From Falsiroseomonas sp051433195 (GTDB lineage: Bacteria > Pseudomonadota > Alphaproteobacteria > Acetobacterales > Acetobacteraceae): 64,000 nucleotides of DNA. Both the position numbers and the translations under genes were made by a program. Shown here piece by piece: positions 39,351 to 47,837 of this stretch. Where the stretch lies: assembly GCF_051433195.1 (NCBI RefSeq), contig NZ_JBHMFT010000015.1:62001-126000 (forward strand), read 5' to 3'. Under the pieces are notes generated by a model. The model had not been told where the DNA came from. It did no database searches and was given only the letters and a program-made list of their open reading frames with translations. Numbering within the stretch: position 1 is the stretch's first letter; each line of letters begins with the position of its first letter.

Positions 39351-40265
39351 TCAGCTCGCCATCGCGCGCAGCGGGGCAAGCTGGGCCGGCTGCACGATCT
39401 CCGCGGCATAGACATCCGCCATGCGGCCCCAGGCGAAATCGCGCAGCAGCCGGTCGAGCCGGGCGCCCATGCTGGCAAGGCCGGTGTAGTGGCGGAAGCG
39501 CGACAGGGCGCGGGCCTGGAAGACGCGCGGCTGGTCCGGGTCCACCTCCCACGGGTGGAAGTAGAAGATGCCGGGCCGGCCTTCCTCCGCGTTCACGCGC
39601 TGCAGCCCTGCGCGGAACAGCGCATAGGGCACCAGGCGGAACCAGCCGCCACCCGAGCAGGGCAGCGTGCGGCGGAAGGCGCGCACCGTCGTCATCGGCA
39701 ATTCGACGACCCCATCCGGATGCGGGCGGTAGGGCCCGCGCGGCGCATCCGGCGCGCCGTACAGGTCGTGGCGCACCGGGAAGATGGAGGAGGAGTAGTG
39801 GTAGCCTTCCTCGGCCAGGATCGCATGCGCCCAGGGCGTGCGCGGGCCGATTGAGAAGGTCGGCGCGCGGTAGCCATGCACGGCGACGCCGCCGGCATCC
39901 TCCAGCAGCGCGCGGGCGCGGCGGATGTCGGCGCGGAACGCCTCCGCGCCGATCCGGCTGACCAGCTCGTGGCCATGGCCGTGGCTGGCCAGTTCGTGGC
40001 CGGCCGCGACGATGCGCCGCACCAGCGCCGGGTAGCGCTGCGCCACCCATCCGAGCGTGAAGAAGGTGCCGCGCACGCCGGCCTCGGCGAAGCGTTCCAG
40101 CACCTGTTCGGTGTTCGCCTCGACCCGGCAGGACAGCCAGTCCCATTCCTCGCGCGGGATCGCATCGGCGAAGGCCTGGACCTGGAACCAGTCCTCGACA
40201 TCCACCGTCATGGCATTGCGCAGCCGCGATTTGGGCGGCGGCAGGCCGAGTTCCTGGACTGTCAC
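39351..40265 (-). CDS. XrtA-associated polysaccharide deacetylase
   Basis: NodB-type carbohydrate esterase of 304 residues. Motif 1 is TVDVEDWFQ with D22 and D25, motif 2 is SHGHGH with H95 and H99, and motif 3 is GYRAPTFSIG. The C-terminal block YFHPWEVDPDQPR is the mark of the exosortase subfamily (TIGR03006). No signal peptide is visible, so it may act on lipid-linked sugars in the cytosol or be exported with help. The gene is within the operon, overlapping the AAA ATPase by four bases and leaving four bases to femAB. Confidence 0.94.
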   Translation of the reverse strand: MTVQELGLPPPKSRLRNAMTVDVEDWFQVQAFADAIPREEWDWLSCRVEANTEQVLERFAEAGVRGTFFTLGWVAQRYPALVRRIVAAGHELASHGHGHELVSRIGAEAFRADIRRARALLEDAGGVAVHGYRAPTFSIGPRTPWAHAILAEEGYHYSSSIFPVRHDLYGAPDAPRGPYRPHPDGVVELPMTTVRAFRRTLPCSGGGWFRLVPYALFRAGLQRVNAEEGRPGIFYFHPWEVDPDQPRVFQARALSRFRHYTGLASMGARLDRLLRDFAWGRMADVYAAEIVQPAQLAPLRAMAS

Positions 40266-41230
40266 CGGTGCATCCTCCGCCCGCCACCGAACAGTTCCGC
40301 CATCTGCTGGAACACCCGTTCGCGGCGGGCGGTCAGGTTCTCCAGCGCCTCGATCCGGTTCTCGATATCACGCAGCACCACGCCGGACTCCGCGCCGGTG
40401 TCGCCGAAGAAGGCGTTGGCCATGCCGCCGCCCAGGTCCTCCTCCAGCTCGATCGCGGTCGCCTCCACCAGCGGCACGGTCAGCAGCGTCGCGCGTTCCA
40501 GCGCGGCGCCGAGCAGCACGCGGGAGCACAGGCGGTTGATGCGGCGGGGAATCCCCTCGCTGTGCCGGTGCACCACGTCGAGCGCACCGGTGTCCCATTG
40601 CGGGTTGTCCTGCCAGCCCACCGCGCGCATGCGGTGTTCGATGTAGGCGTGGGTTTCCTCGCGCGACAGCGCGCCCAGGTGGTAGCAGGCCAGCACGCGC
40701 TGGCGCAGCTGGTCCAGGTCCGGGCTCGCCAGCGTGCGGCGGAGCTGCGGCTGGCCGAGCAGGATGGTCTGCATCGGCGCCGCGCCGCCTTCCGTCACGT
40801 TGGACAGCATGCGCAGCTCCTCCAGCGCCGCCGGCGCCAGCGCCTGCGCCTCGTCGACAATGAGCAGGAAGCGCCGCCCGCCATGTCGCAGCGCCGCGCT
40901 GATGCTGCGCAGCACGGCGGCCTTGTTGCCTTCGGGTTCCGCGCCGAAGGCATCCGCCACCAGGCGCAGCAGGTCGTCGCCCGCCACCTGCGTGGTGCTG
41001 ACGCGGGCGACGGCGAAGCCGGTGGGGTCGAGCTGCCCGCACAGGCGCTCGACCAGCGTGGTCTTGCCGGCGCCGACCTCGCCCGTCACCACCACGAAGC
41101 CTTCGCGCTGCGCGATGCCATACAGCAGGTGGGCGTAGGCACGGGCGTGGACGGAGCTTTCGTAGAACAGCCTGGCGTCCGGCGTCATCTGGAAGGGATG
41201 CGCGCGAAAGCCGTAGATCTCGTCTAGCAT
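40262..41230 (-). CDS. XrtA-associated AAA ATPase (ExeA-like)
   Basis: AAA ATPase of 322 residues. Walker A is GEVGAGKT (50-57), Walker B FLLIVDEAQ (121-129), and the N-terminal YGFRAHPFQMTPDARLFYESSVHARA is the ExeA/exosortase-system pattern (TIGR03015). The C-terminal 60 residues form a helical, possibly coiled segment (DIENRIEALENLTARRERV). It has no DUF or peptidoglycan-binding extension. The role is taken to be energising polysaccharide or secretion assembly, but is not proven. It starts ten bases after the outer membrane protein gene. Confidence 0.93.
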   Translation of the reverse strand: MLDEIYGFRAHPFQMTPDARLFYESSVHARAYAHLLYGIAQREGFVVVTGEVGAGKTTLVERLCGQLDPTGFAVARVSTTQVAGDDLLRLVADAFGAEPEGNKAAVLRSISAALRHGGRRFLLIVDEAQALAPAALEELRMLSNVTEGGAAPMQTILLGQPQLRRTLASPDLDQLRQRVLACYHLGALSREETHAYIEHRMRAVGWQDNPQWDTGALDVVHRHSEGIPRRINRLCSRVLLGAALERATLLTVPLVEATAIELEEDLGGGMANAFFGDTGAESGVVLRDIENRIEALENLTARRERVFQQMAELFGGGRRMHR

Positions 41231-41240
41231 CGCGGGCCTC

Positions 41241-43037
41241 CTAGAATGTCTGGCGTAGTCCGATGAGCACGAAGTTCTGTGTCGAGCGGCCGCCGGTGCC
41301 GGAGTTGTCCCGGGTATTGCGGCCGAATTGAAGCTGGCCGGTCAGACGCTCGCGAAGTTGTTGAACGAAGGTCAGGCCGATGCTGGAGACGGTGCCATCG
41401 CCGAACACGTCGCTGCTGGTGCGTCCGTACTGCACGAAGGCCACCGCCTCCGTGCTTTCCGACAGGCTGCGGGCCCAGGTGATGCTGCCGGAGGTGCCGG
41501 TCTGGGCGAAGTTGCTGCCACCGACCGCGACCGAGATCGGCGTGCGCTCCTCCCGCCGCACGGTCAGCGCGAAGCGGTCGCGGGGCCAGGCCTGGGACAG
41601 GGTGGCGGAGGCGGTCTTGACGCGGTTCAGGCTGTTCTCCGATCCCAGGAACGACCCCGTCAGCGGCCGCGTCGCCGGCAGGCCGGTGGCGAGGTCGACG
41701 GGGTTGCCGAACTGGTCCAGCGTCGTGGTGGTCAGCAGGTCGCCGGCCTCCAGCGCCGAATTGCTCAGCCCCTCGCTGTAGCGGGCCGAAACCCGCGTGC
41801 GGACCCCGACCTGCACCGCGGCATCGAGCGACGCGGAGTTGAAGCCGTTGCGCCGGCCGTAGCGCACCGTGACGGTGCCACGGTCGGTGACATCGACGCG
41901 AACGCCGACGGACCACACCGGTTCGTCGATGTCGACGCCGGGATTGCCGCCGTAGCGCTGCTGCTCGTAGCCGACCTCGCCCAGCACATACAGGCCGCGC
42001 AGGATGGCGTAGCGCGCCTCCACCGTGCCGATGCGGCGATAGGCTTCGTCCAGCACGCCGTCGCCGACGTACTCCGTCGCCTCCAGCCGGCCTTCCATGG
42101 CGAGCCGCCCGAAGGCCGGGCCGGTGCGGACCACGGCATAGCCCTGGTGCGCCTCGTAGGACTGGCCGACGTTGAAGACCTGCCCGTCCGGCCCCTGCAC
42201 CAGCGAATTGCCGGACTGGTCGACGTTCAGGTAGGCGTAGCCGATCTGGATCGTCGCGGTGTCACCGAAACGATGCACGATGTAGGGCGAGACCTGGAAG
42301 CTGGTGGTCTGCAGCCGGTCGTCGTCATCCGTCACCAGGCCGGATTCCGGCGCCCGGCCGCCGCTCGAGCTGCGGACGGCGGATTGCCCGCGCAGATCCA
42401 GGTAGGCGAAGCCCGGCACCAGCGTGACCAGCGCCGCGCCGTTGAAGTTGTGGTCGATGCTGTTCTCGTCCGAGTTGTTCGCATAGAAGCGCGCGCTCGG
42501 GCGGTAGTTCAGCACGCCCTGCAGGCGGGCGGTGTCGGCGGAGATCACCACGCCGGGCGTCACCGTGGTGATGACGTCCGAGGATTTCCGGTTGGGGCTG
42601 TTGAACACATTGTCCGTCGCCAGCGCCTGCACCTCGATGCTCGGCGTGATGGTGAAGGCGCGGCCGGACCCCGGTTCCGTCAGCGTCGGCTGCTCGCCGG
42701 TGATCGGGAAGCCGAAATTGCCCAGCCGGATCTGCGGCGCGGTATCGGCCGGGGCCAGCGGCAGGCCATCCTCGCCACGCGGCAGGGCGGCGGCGCGCGC
42801 CGAAGGCAGCGATCCCACGCCGGTATCGCCCGGCAGCGGCGGCGTCGCGGCATCGCCGGTCATCGGGGCCAGGGACAGCGCCAGCGCCACCGCCATGAAG
42901 CTGCGCGGGCCGAGCGTGTAGCCTGGCGTGTGCGGCGGGATGTCGCGGCGGCTCGCGCCGCGGCCGAAGCGGATCAGTGCGGCGCCGTCCGGCGACACAC
43001 GTGCGGCCCCGCGGCCGCGCTGGGAGTTACGCATCAT
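41241..43037 (-). CDS. XrtA-associated outer-membrane beta-barrel protein (TIGR03016-like)
   Basis: Large envelope protein of 598 residues. A basic N-terminal stretch leads into the signal FMAVALALSLAPMTGDA at about 47-63. From about residue 130 to the end are many alternating hydrophobic strands (for example VEARYAILRGLYVLGEVGYEQQ), and the last residue is Phe (LIGLRQTF), as in outer-membrane barrels. The conserved ITPSIEVQALATDNVF segment follows the exosortase-locus family. It probably forms the export pore or its partner. The frame overlaps the end of the upstream ATPase gene by 11 bases; an ATG at 43034 is equally good. Confidence 0.88.
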   Translation of the reverse strand: MMRNSQRGRGAARVSPDGAALIRFGRGASRRDIPPHTPGYTLGPRSFMAVALALSLAPMTGDAATPPLPGDTGVGSLPSARAAALPRGEDGLPLAPADTAPQIRLGNFGFPITGEQPTLTEPGSGRAFTITPSIEVQALATDNVFNSPNRKSSDVITTVTPGVVISADTARLQGVLNYRPSARFYANNSDENSIDHNFNGAALVTLVPGFAYLDLRGQSAVRSSSGGRAPESGLVTDDDDRLQTTSFQVSPYIVHRFGDTATIQIGYAYLNVDQSGNSLVQGPDGQVFNVGQSYEAHQGYAVVRTGPAFGRLAMEGRLEATEYVGDGVLDEAYRRIGTVEARYAILRGLYVLGEVGYEQQRYGGNPGVDIDEPVWSVGVRVDVTDRGTVTVRYGRRNGFNSASLDAAVQVGVRTRVSARYSEGLSNSALEAGDLLTTTTLDQFGNPVDLATGLPATRPLTGSFLGSENSLNRVKTASATLSQAWPRDRFALTVRREERTPISVAVGGSNFAQTGTSGSITWARSLSESTEAVAFVQYGRTSSDVFGDGTVSSIGLTFVQQLRERLTGQLQFGRNTRDNSGTGGRSTQNFVLIGLRQTF

Positions 43038-43977
43038 TGGCCGCCGTGGTCTCACCGAAGCTGTCATCGCTGCTGATCCGGCTGCGGTTCAGCACAAGCT
43101 GCAGGACCGGGCAGGCCTCCAGCACATCGAGCGCGGCTTCCACCGCGTCGCGTTGGGTTTCCTCCGCCTGCACCACCAGCAGCACCTGGCCGACCATCGC
43201 GGCCAGCGTCGGCGCGTAGGAGGAAGCAAGGGCCGCGGGCGTGTCCAGCACGACCACGTGCCGCGGCAGGGCCAGCGCCACGGCGCGCAGGGCCGCGGCC
43301 AGCGCGGTGCCGCTCGGCGCGCCCTGGCCCGCCAGCCGCGCACCATGCGGCAGCACCGACAGGCCCGGGATCGCCGTGCTGCGCAGCAGCAGGGAGATGG
43401 GCTGCGTCGGGTCCTGTGCCAGCGAACGCAGGCCGGCCTCCCCACCGATGCCGAGACGGTCCGTCAGCGCATCGCTGCTGCCGTCGACATCCACCAGCAC
43501 CACGGCCTGCCCGGTGCTCGAGGCGATGCTGCAGGCCAGGTTGAGGCCGATGAAGCTCTTGCCTTCCTCCGGACGCGCGCTGGTCACCATCACCAGCTGG
43601 CGGCAGGCGGCGCTGTTGCGCACCGTCTCGAGCGGCGGGATGGCGCGCAGCACCTGGTTCTGGATGAGCAGCAGCTCCTCCGCCAGACGCGAGCGTGTCT
43701 CCGCGCCCGGGTTGAAGGACAGCCCGGCGTTGTGCAGCGCGTCCATCCCGATGGCCGGCGGCGCGCTGGAGGGCGACGCCACCGGCGGGATGCCGAAGGC
43801 GTCCGTGTTCGGCCGCGGCGGCAGGGTGAAATCCGCCGTCCCGCCGTTCGGCGCCAGGGTGCCGGGGGCGCCGGGCGCGAACGCATCCGGCGCCAGGGTA
43901 TCGCCGCCACGCAGCGGCCCCATCGCCGCCACCGCGCGTTCCGCGAGGTGGCTTCGGGGTGCAGTCAGGCCGGTCAT
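43027..43977 (-). CDS. CpsD-like P-loop ATPase (XrtA tyrosine autokinase family) without Tyr tail
   Basis: Cytoplasmic BY-kinase-fold ATPase of 316 residues that partners the chain-length protein encoded just upstream. The Walker A-like motif is SARPEEGKS (133-141) and Walker A' VVLVDVDGSSD, with D163 and D165. Residues 1-95 are Pro/Ala-rich and disordered-looking. Family members autophosphorylate a C-terminal Tyr cluster. Here the C-terminus (ISSDDSFGETTAANDA) has no Tyr, and the only Tyr in the protein is in SSYAPT, so it may be an ATPase without the usual phosphorylation cycle. It is coupled to the Wzz-like gene by four bases. Confidence 0.87.
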   Translation of the reverse strand: MTGLTAPRSHLAERAVAAMGPLRGGDTLAPDAFAPGAPGTLAPNGGTADFTLPPRPNTDAFGIPPVASPSSAPPAIGMDALHNAGLSFNPGAETRSRLAEELLLIQNQVLRAIPPLETVRNSAACRQLVMVTSARPEEGKSFIGLNLACSIASSTGQAVVLVDVDGSSDALTDRLGIGGEAGLRSLAQDPTQPISLLLRSTAIPGLSVLPHGARLAGQGAPSGTALAAALRAVALALPRHVVVLDTPAALASSYAPTLAAMVGQVLLVVQAEETQRDAVEAALDVLEACPVLQLVLNRSRISSDDSFGETTAANDA

Positions 43978-45470
43978 GCCAACATCCTTGCGATGAGGCG
44001 GGGCGCACCCGCGAGAACCGCGCCGAAGGCGAGGAACAGCATGGCCACGCCACCGGCGAAGCCGAGACCGGACAGCGCCGCCATGCGGCGACGTGGCGCG
44101 GTGATGGCACCTAGCACCGGCAGGCCGATGCGGCGCAGGTCGGCCACCGTGTAGAAGCTGCGGTCGAACTGCATCAGCAGAAGCACCAGGCCGACGCCGG
44201 CGCCGAGGCCCACCACCAGCACGCCGGCCGAGAACAGCAGGCGGTTCGGCGCCACCGGCTGCGTCGGCACCGTCGGCGGGTCCACCACCTCGAGCCGCAC
44301 GCGCTCGGAATTGTCGCGGGCCGCGCCGGCGATCTGGAGGGACTCGCGACGGGTCAGCAGTTCCTCGTAGTTGTTGCGCAGCACCGTGTAGTCACGGTCG
44401 AGGTTCAGGAACTGCGCCTGCACCTGCGGCGCGCTGCGGGCGATGTCATCCAGGCGTTCCACCTGGACCAGGCCCTCGCGCTCCTGCCTCTCGAGCGAGG
44501 CGATCTCGGCATCGGCATCGACCAGCCGCAGCCGCATCAGCTCCAGCGCCTGGCTCTCGCGCGGGGCGGCACGGACTGCGCCGCCACCACCACCACCACC
44601 GGTTGCGCGGATCGAGGCCACCAGGCTCTGCGCCGCGCGGACATCCGGGTGCGCATCGGTGAAGCGCAGCTGCAGGTCGGCCAGCACGCGCTGGGCTTCC
44701 TGGAGCCGCGGATTGCCGCCGCCGCCGCCGACCGGGGCCGGCTGTGCCGCTGCGGTATCGAGCTGCAACTGCGTCAGCTCCCGCCGCCGGCGCGCATCCT
44801 CCAGCTGGCCCTGCACCTGCGCCACCCGGGCGCGCGCCGTCTCGAGCCGTGAGATGCCGCCGAGCGCCGCGTTGGGCAGGATGTCCATGTACTGGGTCTG
44901 GAACTCGGCGCGGCGTCGTTCCGCCTGGCGCAGCTGCACCTCGTAGGAGGCGATCTGCTGGTTCACGAATTCGCGCGCGTTGTCCATCTGCTGGCGATCG
45001 GTGACCGTCGCCGCTTCCATGAACAGGTTCAGCGCGGTCAGCACCACGTCATGCGCGATCTGCGGGTTCTGGTCGCGGTATTCGATGCTGAACAGGTTGC
45101 GCGTCTGGGTCCGCATCTGGATGTCGCGCGCCAGGTTGGTCAGCAGCTGTTCACGGGCTTCCACCGTGCGTGCGCGGGCCTCGAGGCCCGTGCGGTCGAT
45201 GATCTTCTCCAGGTTCGGACGGCTGAGCAGCGTGCGCTGCAAGGTCTCCACCTGCCCGGCCGGGGAGCTGTCGATGGCGATGCCACGCAGCAGCAGGCCG
45301 AGGATCGCATCCGCGTCGGCATAGATGCGGGTGGTCGAGGCGTACTGGTTGGGGATCGTCGCGACCCCCGCCCAGCCGGCCAGACACACCACCCAGGCGA
45401 GTGCCAGGGCCTTCCAGCGATGCCGCGCGCCAGCGGCGAGGGTGCGGCGCAGAAGCGCATTCAGGTTCAT
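43974..45470 (-). CDS. XrtA polysaccharide chain-length determinant (Wzz/GumC-like)
   Basis: Inner-membrane polysaccharide co-polymerase of 498 residues. The first membrane helix is at about 20-40, a large periplasmic domain with long coiled-coil helices follows (about 150-400), and the second membrane helix is near 420-440, followed by a third near 475-490. Conserved PCP features are ASTTRIYADADAIL at the start and the P-rich VVDPPTVPTQPVAPNR just before the second helix. Two poly-Gly runs (five and seven Gly) interrupt the coiled coil near residues 240-295, which is odd for a helical rod. It overlaps the ATPase gene by four bases. Confidence 0.92.
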   Translation of the reverse strand: MNLNALLRRTLAAGARHRWKALALAWVVCLAGWAGVATIPNQYASTTRIYADADAILGLLLRGIAIDSSPAGQVETLQRTLLSRPNLEKIIDRTGLEARARTVEAREQLLTNLARDIQMRTQTRNLFSIEYRDQNPQIAHDVVLTALNLFMEAATVTDRQQMDNAREFVNQQIASYEVQLRQAERRRAEFQTQYMDILPNAALGGISRLETARARVAQVQGQLEDARRRRELTQLQLDTAAAQPAPVGGGGGNPRLQEAQRVLADLQLRFTDAHPDVRAAQSLVASIRATGGGGGGGAVRAAPRESQALELMRLRLVDADAEIASLERQEREGLVQVERLDDIARSAPQVQAQFLNLDRDYTVLRNNYEELLTRRESLQIAGAARDNSERVRLEVVDPPTVPTQPVAPNRLLFSAGVLVVGLGAGVGLVLLLMQFDRSFYTVADLRRIGLPVLGAITAPRRRMAALSGLGFAGGVAMLFLAFGAVLAGAPRLIARMLA

Positions 45471-45473
45471 GGT

Positions 45474-46100
45474 TCAGAACCAGCCTTGTGGGATGACGAG
45501 GGTGTCGCCCGGTTGCATGGCGACATCCTGGCTGATGTCGCCGCCACGCAGCAGGTCGTCGAGGCGCACCGGGATCACCTGCGCGTCACCGCCACCGGGC
45601 GGGCGGCGAACGATCTCGGCGCGGTTGCCGGCGGCGAAGCGGGTCAGGCCGCGGGCATTGATCATGACGTCGAGCACGCTGAGGCCTTCCCGATACGGGA
45701 TCGCCAGCGGCTGCGTCGCCTCGCCGATCACGCGGATCTGGCGGTTGGGCTGGCCGACGAAGGACTGCACCATGACGGTGACATTCGGCTCCCGCACGAA
45801 TTCACGGAGCTGGCCCTCGATGGCGCGGGCGAGTTCGGTGGGCGTGCGGCCGGCGGCCTGCATGTCGGGCACCAGCGGCAGCGAGATGCGGCCATCCGGA
45901 CGGACGGGCAGGTTCGGCGCGCTCAGCTCCGGTGCCCGGTAGACGAAGACCGAAAGCGTGTCGCCGGCACCGATCTGGTAGCCGGAGGTCGGCTGCGCCG
46001 CCTCGGGCGGCGGCAGGCTCGGCGCGGGCGCCGTGCATGCCGCGAGACCAGTCGCGAGAAGCGACAAGGCCGCGATCCCTGCGAAGCGGATACTGTTCAT
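45474..46100 (-). CDS. Exopolysaccharide export lipoprotein (Wza/GumB-like)
   Basis: Outer-membrane-directed lipoprotein of 208 residues. The lipobox is LAAC with the modified C22. The polysaccharide export domain starts at YQIGAGDTLSVFVYRAPELS and the SLBB-like segment at IRVIGEATQPLAIPYREGLSVLDVM, then QPGDTLVIPQ at the end, which together mark the TIGR03027-type protein of XrtA loci. It is the first gene of the nine-gene operon that ends at xrtA. It is about half the length of E. coli Wza, as usual for this subfamily. Confidence 0.93.
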   Translation of the reverse strand: MNSIRFAGIAALSLLATGLAACTAPAPSLPPPEAAQPTSGYQIGAGDTLSVFVYRAPELSAPNLPVRPDGRISLPLVPDMQAAGRTPTELARAIEGQLREFVREPNVTVMVQSFVGQPNRQIRVIGEATQPLAIPYREGLSVLDVMINARGLTRFAAGNRAEIVRRPPGGGDAQVIPVRLDDLLRGGDISQDVAMQPGDTLVIPQGWF

Positions 46101-46432
46101 GCCGGATGCCCTTGGCTGGAGTGAACTGCGGACACGTCAATCCGGAAGGTTTCCCCGACGGTACGCGCCACATGACAGCGGGATCGATACAAAACGCTGC
46201 GGCGCAACGCCACCTAAAATTCAAGTACAGGATTTCACGCTTAGATCAATTCAAATACACCTGAAGCAATCCAGGCAAATTCCGGGGTCGAAAAACGGGG
46301 CACATTTTTGCAGAGCGAAATTTTGTCCAATTTATGCCTAAATCATCTCATTTACAATCTTTTGTGATTATTATTCGGATCACATGATGTCCGCGTTTGC
46401 CGCATTATGCTTCCCGACGAGGACATCTCCCC
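46101..46432. promoter_or_regulatory. AT-rich divergent control region of the exopolysaccharide operons
   Basis: These 332 bases separate the two divergent polysaccharide operons and are much richer in A and T than the rest of the window. Short imperfect palindromes such as attta-tgcc-taaat (46330-46343) and gtgat...atcac (near 46363-46382) are present. Neither strand has a clean sigma-70 promoter, and the one sigma-54-like string (46297-46312) has the wrong spacing. Base composition of this kind suggests binding by an H-NS-like protein such as MucR, which is inference. Confidence 0.45.
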
Positions 46433-47800
46433 ATGACAAATCTGTTTGGCCATTCGGTTCGATCTGAAATCCTTGCGCTGTGCCTCTGGGAGGCAGGTGC
46501 CGTGTTCCTGGCGGTCTTCGCGCTGCTCGCCGGCGCCGGCCCTTTCGGCACCTCCGAAGGCCTGGCCGCCGCTGCGCTGCTGGCGGCCACCACCGCGACG
46601 GTGGTGATGCTGGTGGCGGGCGCCGTCGGCCTGTACGAGCCGGGAACGCTGGCCGGGCTGCGCGCCACGCTGGTCGCCGGCCTGACCGGCACCGTGATCC
46701 TGCTGCTGCTGTCGGTGCTGGCGCTGCAGTTCACGGATGGCGACAGCGTCAGCCCGGTGCAGCGCCATGCGCTGGTCTCCGTGATGCTCGGCACCGCCGC
46801 CGCCATCCTGGTCACCCGGCTCGGCTTCACGCTGCTGCGCCCGCCGCTGCGGCGGGTTGCGGTGCTGGGCGGCGACCCGCCGGCGGACGCGGCGGCGATG
46901 GGCGCTGGCGAGACGGCCGACAGGCCGCCGGCCGATCGCGGCTTCCAGCCTTTCGAGGTGACGCTGGCGCTGCCGGTGGGCGAGGCGCTGGGCCAGGCCC
47001 TGCAGCGCGGCCGCCTGCGCGCCTGGCGCATCTGGGCGGTGGTGGCGCCGGGGCGCGCGCCGGTCTCCGCGGCGGTCCGGCAATCTTGCGCCGCGGCCGG
47101 CCTGCAGGTGTTCACGCCGGCCGAGTTCACGGAACACGGCCTGCGGCGGCTGGACCTGGAAAGCCTGCAGCCGGGCTGGCTCGCCGGTGCCAAGGCCGCG
47201 CATACCGGCCGGATGGAAGCGGCGTTCCGGCGCGCCCTCGACATCACCACCGCAGGCTCGCTGCTGCTGCTGACCCTGCCGCTGCTGCTGCTGACCATGC
47301 TGGCCATCAAGCTGGACAGCCGCGGGCCGGTCTTCTACCGGCAGGAACGCGTCGGGCTGAACAACCGCCCGTTCATGCTGTTCAAGTTCCGCAGCATGAT
47401 CACGGATGCGGAGGCCGGCGGCGTTGCCCGCTGGGCGATGCGGGGCGACCCGCGGGTGACGCGCATCGGCCGTTTCCTGCGGCTGACCCGAATCGACGAG
47501 ATCCCGCAGGCGCTGAACGTGCTGCGCGGCGACATGTCCGTGGTCGGTCCGCGCCCGGAACGGCCGACCTTCGTTGCGCAGCTCGGCGAGATCATTCCGC
47601 ACTACAACGACCGCGCAGTGGTGAAGCCCGGCATCACCGGCTGGGCGCAGGTGAACTACCCCTACGGCGCATCGGTCGAGGATGCGCGGATGAAGCTGTC
47701 CTATGACCTGTACTACGTGCGCCGCCGCAGCCTGCTGCTGGACCTGCTGATCCTGCTCGGCACCGTGCGCGTGGTGCTGTTCCAGGAAGGCGCGCGCTGA
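46433..47800 (+). CDS. Undecaprenyl-phosphate sugar transferase of XrtA systems (TIGR03013-like)
   Basis: Membrane-bound priming enzyme of 455 residues that moves the first sugar phosphate onto undecaprenyl phosphate. The N-terminal part has four to five hydrophobic segments (about 10-135), a cytosolic CoA-binding-like domain follows, then a membrane helix at about 270-290 and the bacterial sugar-transferase domain with KLDSRGPVFYRQERVGLNNRPFMLFKFRSM, TRIGRFLRLTRIDEIPQ and MSVVGPRPERP. All core motifs of the family are present. ATG 46433 follows a gagga ribosome site. It starts the divergent operon and leads to prsK. Confidence 0.94.
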   Translation: MTNLFGHSVRSEILALCLWEAGAVFLAVFALLAGAGPFGTSEGLAAAALLAATTATVVMLVAGAVGLYEPGTLAGLRATLVAGLTGTVILLLLSVLALQFTDGDSVSPVQRHALVSVMLGTAAAILVTRLGFTLLRPPLRRVAVLGGDPPADAAAMGAGETADRPPADRGFQPFEVTLALPVGEALGQALQRGRLRAWRIWAVVAPGRAPVSAAVRQSCAAAGLQVFTPAEFTEHGLRRLDLESLQPGWLAGAKAAHTGRMEAAFRRALDITTAGSLLLLTLPLLLLTMLAIKLDSRGPVFYRQERVGLNNRPFMLFKFRSMITDAEAGGVARWAMRGDPRVTRIGRFLRLTRIDEIPQALNVLRGDMSVVGPRPERPTFVAQLGEIIPHYNDRAVVKPGITGWAQVNYPYGASVEDARMKLSYDLYYVRRRSLLLDLLILLGTVRVVLFQEGAR

Positions 47801-47837
47801 TGCGTGTCGCGACCGCAGCGCGGCCCAGGGGGGCGCC

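Noticed and set aside
46297..46312. ggggcacatttttgca, resembling a sigma-54 promoter before the plus-strand polysaccharide operon.
   Set aside because: When the CAC is aligned, only nine bases separate GG and GC; sigma-54 promoters require ten. It was kept out of the feature list.
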